From: an uncultured Prevotella sp.
Lineage (GTDB): Bacteria; Bacteroidota; Bacteroidia; Bacteroidales; Bacteroidaceae
Reading direction: 5' to 3'
Assembly (NCBI GenBank): GCA_945614335.1
Contig: CALZAP010000040.1
Location: 1 to 8,885, forward strand
DNA: 8,885 nt
The position numbers were made by a program, and so were the translations under genes. Position 1 is the first letter of the stretch. Every line of letters starts with the position of its first letter. Shown piece after piece: positions 1-5,271 of the stretch. The notes beneath the pieces are model-generated. The model made no database searches. It was not told the DNA's origin and saw only the letters and a list, made by a program, of their open reading frames with translations.

Positions 1-280
1 TTACAGAACCATAGGTTACGCCAGTGGCACTTACCTTTGCAGAGATGGTGAGAGCTACGCCAGCGAGAGCGTTTGCCTTCTGCTGTGCTGCATCCTTGAT
101 GGCTGCGAGCTTGTGAGCCTGCTGGCGGAGGTTCTCAGCGAGAACTTTCTTTGCAGATTCAGATGCGATTACTCCCTTTCCCTGTGGGATGAGGTAGTTA
201 CGTCCGTAACCAGACTTTACGTTTACGATATCGTTTTTAAATCCCAGACCGATAATATCTTCTTTCAGTATGATTTCCAT
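1..280 (-). CDS. rplI: Ribosomal protein bL9 (partial, 3' end outside window)
   Basis: This is large-subunit protein L9, which binds 23S rRNA at the base of the L1 stalk. The first 93 codons are visible. The N-terminal part begins MEIILKEDI and contains the L9 signature GYGRNYLIPQGKG at about residues 24-36. A long charged helix rich in A, K and Q follows (about 40-75), then the start of the C-terminal domain (ALTISAKVSATG). L9 is normally near 150 residues, so about one third lies beyond position 1. The apparent TAA on the minus strand at positions 3-1 is out of frame and is not the stop. The ATG at 280-278 is chosen because the L9 N-terminus aligns there and a strong GGAGGA sits 7 nt upstream. 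It is the last gene of rpsF-rpsR-rplI, 20 bp after rpsR. Confidence 0.97.
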   Translation of the reverse strand, partial: MEIILKEDIIGLGFKNDIVNVKSGYGRNYLIPQGKGVIASESAKKVLAENLRQQAHKLAAIKDAAQQKANALAGVALTISAKVSATGVTYGSV

Positions 281-287
281 ATGTGTG

Positions 288-293
288 TCCTCC
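288..293 (-). promoter_or_regulatory. Strong Shine-Dalgarno sequence of rplI
   Basis: The minus strand reads AAAAAGGAGGAC here, with the GGAGGA core ending 7 nt before the rplI ATG. This is close to a full match to the 16S rRNA 3' tail. It stands out because the seven other visible starts in the window, apart from rpsR, have no recognisable Shine-Dalgarno sequence. Confidence 0.85.
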
Positions 294-300
294 TTTTTTA

Positions 301-567
301 TTATTTCATCAAGTCTGTTACGTATGGAAGAAGTGCAATCTGGCGAGCACGCTTGATAGCCTGTGCCACACGGCGCTGGTACTTCAGTGAAGTTCCGGTG
401 ATGCGGCGTGGAAGAATCTTGCCCTGCTCGTTGAGGAACTTCTTGAGGAATTCAGGATCCTTGTAGTCGATATACTTGATGCCGCTCTTCTTGAAACGGC
501 AGTACTTCTTCTTCTTTGTATCCACTGTTGGTGGAGTCAAATATCTGATTTCTGATTCTTGTGCCAT
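301..567 (-). CDS. rpsR: Ribosomal protein bS18
   Basis: This is small-subunit protein S18, which forms a heterodimer with S6 on the 30S platform. The 88-residue product has the expected length. It shows the family core: a [19 protein letters not shown] segment (about 19-37), then [15 protein letters not shown] (about 45-59), and a basic C-terminal helix with [19 protein letters not shown]. It starts at ATG 567-565, 3 nt after the rpsF stop, behind an AGGAGG 8 nt upstream. In Bacteroidota ribosome structures, S18 together with S6 and S21 forms the pocket that holds the 16S anti-Shine-Dalgarno tail. The strong Shine-Dalgarno on this gene could therefore be regulatory (inference). Confidence 0.98.
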   Translation of the reverse strand: MAQESEIRYLTPPTVDTKKKKYCRFKKSGIKYIDYKDPEFLKKFLNEQGKILPRRITGTSLKYQRRVAQAIKRARQIALLPYVTDLMK

Positions 568-570
568 GAT

Positions 571-915
571 TTATGCCTCCTGTTTGTTAGCGTACTTGTT
601 CTTTCTCTTGATAGCGTAAGCTGCGGCATACTTGTCGAGCTTGACGGTCAAGAAACGGATTACTTTCTCGTCGCGACGATAGTTCACTTCGAGCTTGTTT
701 ACGAGTGTTGGCTCAGCCTTGAACTCCAACAGGCAGTAGAAGCCTGTAGATTTCTTCTGAATAGCGTAAGCCATCTTCTTGAGTCCCCAGGCCTCCTCGT
801 TCAGTATTTCTGCTCCGTTATCTGTGAGCAGCTTCTTGAATTTGGCGACCGTTTCCTTCATCTGTTCATCAGACAAAACGGGAGTTAAAATGAAAACGGT
901 TTCGTATTGATTCAT
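571..915 (-). CDS. rpsF: Ribosomal protein bS6
   Basis: This is small-subunit protein S6, partner of S18 on the 30S platform. The 114-residue product begins [18 protein letters not shown], the typical first strand and helix of the S6 ferredoxin-like fold. It continues with [24 protein letters not shown] (about 42-65), which is the S6 signature, and then [16 protein letters not shown] (about 80-95). A lysine-rich tail follows. The start is ATG 915-913. No Shine-Dalgarno precedes it; the leader is AT-rich, as is usual for Bacteroidetes. It is the first gene of the operon and is driven by a promoter about 50 bp upstream. No ssb or priB gene lies between rpsF and rpsR, unlike many Firmicutes and Proteobacteria. 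Confidence 0.98.
   Translation of the reverse strand: MNQYETVFILTPVLSDEQMKETVAKFKKLLTDNGAEILNEEAWGLKKMAYAIQKKSTGFYCLLEFKAEPTLVNKLEVNYRRDEKVIRFLTVKLDKYAAAYAIKRKNKYANKQEA
576..581 (-). promoter_or_regulatory. Strong Shine-Dalgarno sequence of rpsR
   Basis: AGGAGG on the minus strand ends 8 nt before the rpsR ATG. It overlaps the last codons of rpsF, so the end of rpsF and the start of rpsR are closely coupled. It is one of only two clear Shine-Dalgarno sequences in the window. Confidence 0.85.
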
Positions 916-961
916 ACTACTTTAAAATGTTAATTAAATGTTATTTTGCAAAATGCGGGTG

Positions 962-993
962 CAAAGGTACTGCTTTTTTTTGAACATACCAAA
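962..993 (-). promoter_or_regulatory. Promoter of rpsF-rpsR-rplI
   Basis: On the minus strand, TTTG (993-990) and TACCTTTG (969-962) are separated by exactly 20 bp. Both match the Bacteroidetes primary sigma factor consensus (-33 TTTG, -7 TAnnTTTG). Transcription should begin near 955, giving a leader of about 40 nt. The leader would open with the perfect 12-bp palindrome ATTTTGCAAAAT (943-954). Confidence 0.8.
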
Positions 994-1010
994 TTTTTTT
1001 GTTACTTTTG
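979..1010 (+). promoter_or_regulatory. Promoter of the small membrane protein gene
   Basis: TTTG (979-982) and TACTTTTG (1003-1010) are separated by 20 bp and match the Bacteroidetes promoter consensus. Transcription should start near 1017, leaving a leader of about 14 nt before ATG 1031. The promoter occupies the same DNA as the divergent rpsF promoter. Confidence 0.75.
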
Positions 1011-1030
1011 CGGCAAAATTAACTAATAAT

Positions 1031-1210
1031 ATGAGATTTGGCATGAAAAAGATTGGTTATGGCTTGATTGCCATGGGTGTTTTGCTCTTATTTTTGAGTC
1101 TTATGGTTGAAAAGGCTGATAACAATAGCACGAGACTTGTTAGCCTCGTGCTGATTGTTGGCGGCGCTATTGCGCATGTGTATGGTTACAAGAAGGAGAG
1201 CAAGTATTAG
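1031..1210 (+). CDS. Small two-helix membrane protein, function unknown
   Basis: I do not recognise this family. The 59-residue product has two hydrophobic helices, about residues 8-26 (IGYGLIAMGVLLLFLSLM) and 36-53 (LVSLVLIVGGAIAHVYGY). A short polar loop (EKADNNST) joins them. The N-terminus (MRFGMKK) and C-terminus (KKESKY) are both basic, which predicts that both ends are cytoplasmic and the loop periplasmic. The reading frame is open back to 938, but that would place the start upstream of the promoter; ATG 1031 lies about 14 nt after the predicted transcription start. ATG 1043 (MKKIGY) is the alternative. The stop TAG at 1208-1210 overlaps the stop codon of the convergent gene rprY. A matching promoter and a coherent topology argue that the gene is real. 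Confidence 0.72.
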   Translation: MRFGMKKIGYGLIAMGVLLLFLSLMVEKADNNSTRLVSLVLIVGGAIAHVYGYKKESKY

Positions 1211-1908
1211 TCTTCTTCTGGGGTGATAAGCTTGTAGCCTTTGCCGTGGATGTTGATGATTTCTATCTGGTCGTCGTCCTTAAGGTGCTTGCGCAGTTTT
1301 GTGATATAGACGTCCATGGAGCGAGCGTTGAAATAGTTGTCATCAATCCAGATGGTCTTAAGGGCGAAGTCGCGCTGCAGGATGTCGTTGGCATGGCTGC
1401 AGAGGAGCGCGAGCAGCTCGTTTTCTTTTGTTGTGAGCTTGGTCTGCTTATCGCCAATGGTGAGAAGTTGCTTTTGGGTGTCGAACACGAAGCGGCCGAG
1501 CCTGTATACAGAGCTTTCCTTGTTTTTCTTTCCTCTCACTCTTCTGAGTATGGCTTCAATACGGAATACGAGTTCTTCCATTGAGAATGGCTTGGTGATG
1601 TAGTCGTCGGCACCAATCTTGAAGCCTTCGAGTATGTCTTCCTTGAGCGTCTTGGCGGTGAGGAAGATGATAGGTATGTCGGCGTTGGCAGCGCGTATTT
1701 CCTGTGCCAGGGTGAAGCCGTCTTTTTTTGGCATCATGACGTCGAGCACGCAGATGTCGAACTTTGTTTTCAGGAAAGCTTTGTATCCTGCCTCGCCGTC
1801 GGGGCACAACTCGGCATTAAAGCCTTTTGCTGCAAGGTACTCGCGGAGCAGCATTCCGAGATTTTCGTCGTCTTCGCAAAGAAGGATTTTCAAATTGTCG
1901 TTTTCCAT
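1207..1908 (-). CDS. rprY: OmpR-family response regulator RprY
   Basis: This is a DNA-binding response regulator of 233 residues, full length for the OmpR/PhoB family. The receiver domain (about 6-120) has the acidic triad E12, D13 and D14, phospho-acceptor D56 in VLDVMMP, T84 in IIFLTAK, and K106 in ITKPF. The C-terminal winged-helix domain (about 135-230) contains LTTKENELLALL, the recognition-helix region ARSMDVYITKLRKHL, and the closing GKGYKL hairpin. It follows the sensor gene rprX with a 52-bp AT-rich gap on the same strand, so the two are probably one transcription unit. The name rests on overall similarity to the Bacteroides RprX/RprY pair. Its start has no Shine-Dalgarno. Its stop overlaps that of the small membrane protein gene on the other strand by 4 bp. 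Confidence 0.92.
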   Translation of the reverse strand: MENDNLKILLCEDDENLGMLLREYLAAKGFNAELCPDGEAGYKAFLKTKFDICVLDVMMPKKDGFTLAQEIRAANADIPIIFLTAKTLKEDILEGFKIGADDYITKPFSMEELVFRIEAILRRVRGKKNKESSVYRLGRFVFDTQKQLLTIGDKQTKLTTKENELLALLCSHANDILQRDFALKTIWIDDNYFNARSMDVYITKLRKHLKDDDQIEIINIHGKGYKLITPEED

Positions 1909-1960
1909 AATTCTAATATTTTAAAAGTTTATTATTGTTTTTTCTTTAGTTCTTTTTTTA

Positions 1961-3526
1961 TTATTCTCCATCCTGTATTGCCGGAAGCGAGATTGTGAAC
2001 TTTGTTCCTTTGCCGTATTCGCTTTCCACGTGTATTTCGCCCTTGTGTAAGTCTACTATCTTCTTGACGTAAGCCAGGCCGAGTCCGAAACCTTTGGCGT
2101 CGTGGAGATTTCCGGTGTGTACACGGTAGAATTTCTCGAATATCTTTTTCAGGTTTTCTTTTTTTATGCCCATGCCAGTGTCGCGTATTGACAGGAAGAG
2201 CCTGTTGCCTTCGTTCCATGTCTTGATGTAGATGTCGAGTGGCGAGTCTTGCTTGCGGTATTTCACCGCATTGTCCATGAGGTTGAACACCACATTCTGG
2301 AAGTGAGTCTCGTCTACGTATATTGTGGAGTCTACGGCTTCTATATCTGTGTATATCTTTCCTCCAGTGTGTTCCACTCTTAGGCTGAAGGAGTGTGCTG
2401 CGTTTTCCGCCATCTCGTTCAGGTCGAGTTGTTTTTTCTTGAACACTGCCTTTTTCCTGTCGAACATCGACATCTGCAGCACTTTCTCCACGAGAAATCT
2501 CAGTCGTTTTGACTCGTCGTTAATCACACCGCCGAGGTGCTGCATCATTGCCTCGCTTTTGCTCACGCTTTTGTCGTTAAGCATTTGTGCTGCCAGGGAG
2601 ATACTTGCTATTGGTGTCTTCAGCTCGTGAGTCATATTATTTATGAAGTCGTTTTTTATCTCCGTGTATCGTTTCTGTCGGAAGATGATTACTATGGTGA
2701 AAATGAACGTTATTAGCAGCACGATGGTGAACACCACGGAAGGTATCATAAACCTGATGCTTGAGAATATGTAGCTGTTGATGTCGGGGAAGTGTATTCT
2801 CACCACTCCCATTTTTGACGACGGGTCGTTGCGGAACAGCACTTGTGAGTATGTGTAGGCCAGGCCTTCCTCTGTGTAGTCAGGACAGCGGTAGACTTCC
2901 CTTCCGTCTGCGGTGGAGACAGTGACGTGGTAGGGTATGTTGATACCGTTGTTGAGCAGTTCGGCCCTTATGTCCTGGTCGAGAAGCTTGAAGTTGATGC
3001 GTTCCTTAAGAGGGCGTTCGCTGGCTTGGTAGAGTATGCTGTATACTACTTCGTCGAGCAACGCCTTTTGGTATACGTATCTGTTGCGTACTATTTCCTG
3101 CAGTGACTTCGAGGCTTCACTCAGTGTGCTCTTGTCGGAGCGAAGTATGATGCCCTTTGGTATCGTTGACGGCTTGGTGGTGATGGTCTTTAGCTGAAAC
3201 GAGGAGTACACCGTGCCATCCTTGCCGGTAACGGCATATTGGTGGGTGTGTTGCACCACGTCGTTTAGCTTGCCTGACCTGGTCATCACAGAGTCGTGTC
3301 GAAAGGCCCTTCTTTCAGTTTCGTTTACGTCTTTCTCAAGATAGCGCAGGGTCTCGTTGACTTCGAGGTTTCTCGAAGCTTGGTAGAGACTTCTGTTTAC
3401 AGATTCGTCAAATTGCTCTTTCTTCATCTTCGCCATCTCTTCTATGTAAGACAGCTGAAGATAGAGAAGGACTACGAACGAAAGTCCCATTATGATTGCT
3501 ATTGTCCAAATCGTTGACTTTTTCAT
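1961..3526 (-). CDS. rprX: Sensor histidine kinase RprX
   Basis: This membrane-bound histidine kinase phosphorylates the response regulator encoded just downstream. From ATG 3526 it has 521 residues: a transmembrane helix at about 7-24, a periplasmic sensor region of about 230 residues, and a second helix at about 259-283. The dimerisation domain carries the H box FINNMTHELKTP with the phospho-acceptor H300. The ATPase domain has an N box NVVFNLMDNA (N415, N419), a G1 box RDTGMGI (448-454), an F box FEKFY (463-467) and a G2 box GFGLGLAYV (479-487). No HAMP or PAS domain is apparent; the second helix leads straight into the H-box region. The frame is open to an ATG at 3562, but that lies upstream of the promoter -7 box, so MKKSTIW at 3526 is preferred. 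RprX of Bacteroides fragilis was described from effects on tetracycline resistance; the natural signal is not evident here. Confidence 0.92.
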   Translation of the reverse strand: MKKSTIWTIAIIMGLSFVVLLYLQLSYIEEMAKMKKEQFDESVNRSLYQASRNLEVNETLRYLEKDVNETERRAFRHDSVMTRSGKLNDVVQHTHQYAVTGKDGTVYSSFQLKTITTKPSTIPKGIILRSDKSTLSEASKSLQEIVRNRYVYQKALLDEVVYSILYQASERPLKERINFKLLDQDIRAELLNNGINIPYHVTVSTADGREVYRCPDYTEEGLAYTYSQVLFRNDPSSKMGVVRIHFPDINSYIFSSIRFMIPSVVFTIVLLITFIFTIVIIFRQKRYTEIKNDFINNMTHELKTPIASISLAAQMLNDKSVSKSEAMMQHLGGVINDESKRLRFLVEKVLQMSMFDRKKAVFKKKQLDLNEMAENAAHSFSLRVEHTGGKIYTDIEAVDSTIYVDETHFQNVVFNLMDNAVKYRKQDSPLDIYIKTWNEGNRLFLSIRDTGMGIKKENLKKIFEKFYRVHTGNLHDAKGFGLGLAYVKKIVDLHKGEIHVESEYGKGTKFTISLPAIQDGE

Positions 3527-3531
3527 AGTGG

Positions 3532-3563
3532 CAAAGGTAGTGCAATTATTTATATCAGACAAT
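3532..3563 (-). promoter_or_regulatory. Promoter of rprX-rprY
   Basis: On the minus strand, ATTG (3563-3560) and a perfect TACCTTTG (3539-3532) are separated by 20 bp. The -7 box ends only 5 nt before the rprX ATG (3526), so the transcript should start at or within a few nucleotides of the start codon. The 73-bp gap between the comEC stop and rprX holds nothing else recognisable. Confidence 0.72.
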
Positions 3564-3599
3564 AGTTTTTGTTAATTTTATGCGTTAAATTTGTGAATG

Positions 3600-5114
3600 T
3601 TAACATATTTTGCTTGATTTAGTTGAAAATATGTAACCAAGCGTGGACCCTATTATGGCATAAATAAGAATTAGTGCTATTCTCGACATGTGGCTGACCC
3701 CTATGGTGGAGTAGGGAAGTGAGGAAAGACATGCGAGAAAGGTGTTGAGCATGCTTATTAGTAGGTTGGCGGCCATGGTGATAGCTGTTCCAATAATGGG
3801 CAAAGGAGACAATGCGATAGTAGCCAGGCCGAGATACACTATGGCAGCTACTGCGGGTGTGGTTATGGCGTTAGCAATGAGAAAGTATACTGGTATGCGG
3901 CCGAAGTAGTATGCCACCAATGGGGCTGTAAACAGAAATATGAACATGTTGATATACAGGTACCGTAGTAGCGGCCGTTTAAGTCTTGCGAAGAACACCG
4001 TTAGCCGAGAGTGGTCTATATTGTTTACTGAAGGTTTCTTTATTGGGATTTTTGTTGAAAGGATGATGGCAAGCACTGCCAGTACCGACAACTGGAAACC
4101 TATGTCGAACAACTGGTAGGGACAAAGGGCCATCATTATGGTTGCTGCCACTCCAAGCGTGTGAAGTGGAAGATGAGTGCGTCCGGCAATGGTAGTGATG
4201 CTGTAGATGCTTAGCATAGTGCCAGCCCTTACGGCTGATGCGGGCATGCCTACAAGAATGATGTAAAGCCATAGGACCGACAGTTCAATGCCTACATGAT
4301 GCCAGCGTTTGTTTTTCCCTCTTGAGAAGATGCTGAGAAGGTAAAAAATGAGTGCAAGATGGGTGCCTGAGAGTGCAAGCATGTGTGATGTGCCGGAAAT
4401 GGAGTATGTGTCTCTGATGTCGTCGGAGATGCCGCTTTTTTCTCCGAGTGTCATGGCGGAGAGTATGGCGAGGGTATTGTCGGTTGTTTGTGTCTGTTTA
4501 AGTCTGTTTAGCAAGTTGTGTCTTATCATGAGAGCCCCGAGCCGTATTTGTTGTATGGCGGATATGTTTTCTATGTTTGGCTTTATTCCTTCGGCGTCTC
4601 CTTTTCCGGCGAAAGCGATGAAGCTTATGCCTTGTGTCTTAAGGTGAAGGGCGTAGTTGAAGTGTGATTCTTTCTTTTCTTGTGGAACCTTTAGCTGTGA
4701 CTTTATCCTTATTCCGTCTCCTGGCTTTAGGGTTTCGGCTCCAGTCAGGTCGTGTGACAAGCTAATCCTGACTACCGTTTGCGTCATATAGCCTTCTGTG
4801 ATGATGGCGTTATAGTGTGTACCGTATTTTCCGTGACTTGGTTCTGACGCGATAACCATGTCGTAGGTGTCTGTTGACTTCGGTGTCTCTTTCTGTTGAA
4901 TGATTTTTTGTGCGAGTGTAAGGCTTGCTGCCGTGAGAAAAACGGGTATCAGTGTGGTATGGTTCAGGTATTGTGTGTTATAGCTTATCTTTCGTGTCAC
5001 GATTGCCACAATGCCTATCGAGAGCAGATTCGTTCCCAATACGTACCAAAACAAGCCTGCTGGAATCCATTCGTAGGCTGTGAAGATGCCTAAGGCAAAG
5101 ACTATTGGAAACAT
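3600..5114 (-). CDS. comEC: ComEC/Rec2-family DNA uptake channel protein
   Basis: ComEC proteins form the inner-membrane channel that carries single-stranded DNA into the cytoplasm during natural transformation. The 504-residue product has N-terminal helices (about 1-66), then a soluble OB-like domain with PGDGIRIKSQL (about 85-190). The Competence membrane domain follows (about 215-495) with several helices. Its family landmarks are LGEKSGIS (223-230), the core GTSHMLALSGTH (241-252), MPASAVRAG (290-298), DIGFQLSVLA (337-346) and IANAITTPAVA (413-423). There is no C-terminal metallo-beta-lactamase-like domain, so the protein is shorter than Bacillus-type ComEC. ATG 5114 is the only usable start in this frame: upstream the frame runs through the repeat array without a start codon and meets a stop at 5207-5205. 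The array begins 7 bp before the ATG, and no Shine-Dalgarno or clear promoter is visible. Confidence 0.9.
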   Translation of the reverse strand: MFPIVFALGIFTAYEWIPAGLFWYVLGTNLLSIGIVAIVTRKISYNTQYLNHTTLIPVFLTAASLTLAQKIIQQKETPKSTDTYDMVIASEPSHGKYGTHYNAIITEGYMTQTVVRISLSHDLTGAETLKPGDGIRIKSQLKVPQEKKESHFNYALHLKTQGISFIAFAGKGDAEGIKPNIENISAIQQIRLGALMIRHNLLNRLKQTQTTDNTLAILSAMTLGEKSGISDDIRDTYSISGTSHMLALSGTHLALIFYLLSIFSRGKNKRWHHVGIELSVLWLYIILVGMPASAVRAGTMLSIYSITTIAGRTHLPLHTLGVAATIMMALCPYQLFDIGFQLSVLAVLAIILSTKIPIKKPSVNNIDHSRLTVFFARLKRPLLRYLYINMFIFLFTAPLVAYYFGRIPVYFLIANAITTPAVAAIVYLGLATIALSPLPIIGTAITMAANLLISMLNTFLACLSSLPYSTIGVSHMSRIALILIYAIIGSTLGYIFSTKSSKIC

Positions 5115-5120
5115 ATAAAT

Positions 5121-5183
5121 GAAGAGTGAAGAATGAAGAATGAAGAGTGAAGAATGAAGAATGAAGAGTGAAGAATGAAGAAT
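5121..5183 (+). repeat. Heptad repeat array, left arm (9 units, 21-bp superunit x3)
   Basis: There are nine perfect head-to-tail 7-mers of two kinds, B = GAAGAGT and A = GAAGAAT, in the order BAA BAA BAA. This makes three identical copies of a 21-bp superunit. The array lies 7 bp upstream of the comEC start codon and faces a reverse-oriented array at 5212-5260. It is free of stop codons in all three frames when read on the minus strand. Confidence 0.97.
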
Positions 5184-5206
5184 GTCTGCGCATAATGTCT
5201 GCGTTT
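5181..5206 (+). repeat. 13-bp direct duplication in the array centre
   Basis: AATGTCTGCG occurs at 5181-5190 and again at 5194-5203, within two adjacent 13-bp units that differ only at the last three bases (CAT versus TTT). The first copy overlaps the last bases of the left heptad array. Together with a few AT-rich bases this forms the centre between the two facing arrays. Confidence 0.85.
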
Positions 5207-5211
5207 ATCTT

Positions 5212-5260
5212 ATTCTTCATTCTTCATTCTTCATTCTTCACTCTTCATTCTTCACTCTTC
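5212..5260 (-). repeat. Heptad repeat array, right arm (7 units, inverted)
   Basis: There are seven perfect 7-mers that are reverse complements of the left-arm units. On the plus strand they read ATTCTTC four times, then ACTCTTC, ATTCTTC, ACTCTTC. With the left arm they form an interrupted inverted repeat with a 28-bp centre (5184-5211) that could fold into a hairpin of up to about 49 bp with a few mismatches or wobble pairs. The array lies 11 bp after the stop codon of the EF-G paralogue gene, so it could also affect the end of that transcript. Confidence 0.97.
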
Positions 5261-5271
5261 ATTTTTATGGG

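Noticed and set aside
1..3. TAA on the minus strand as an rplI stop
   Set aside because: The rplI frame reads GTA at 4-2, so the TAA is out of frame; L9 is also too long to end at residue 93.
938..1030. Upstream start for the small membrane protein
   Set aside because: This segment contains the promoters of both divergent genes; translation from 938 would need a transcript starting further upstream, inside or near rpsF.
1190..1220. Rho-independent terminator between the small gene and rprY
   Set aside because: Only a weak AAGAAG/CTTCTT pairing with a long loop is present and no T-tract follows.
3527..3562. Upstream ATG giving rprX twelve extra residues
   Set aside because: It overlaps the -33 box and lies upstream of the -7 box, and it adds a polar stretch before the natural MKK-plus-helix N-terminus.
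4978..5220. Separate small gene starting at 5220 on the minus strand
   Set aside because: Its sequence is mostly the translated heptad array and it then runs out of frame into comEC; it is only relevant as a possible frame-shifted extension.
5121..5260. CRISPR array
   Set aside because: The units are 7 bp, directly adjacent and without unique spacers, and no cas genes are nearby; this is a tandem microsatellite-like repeat.
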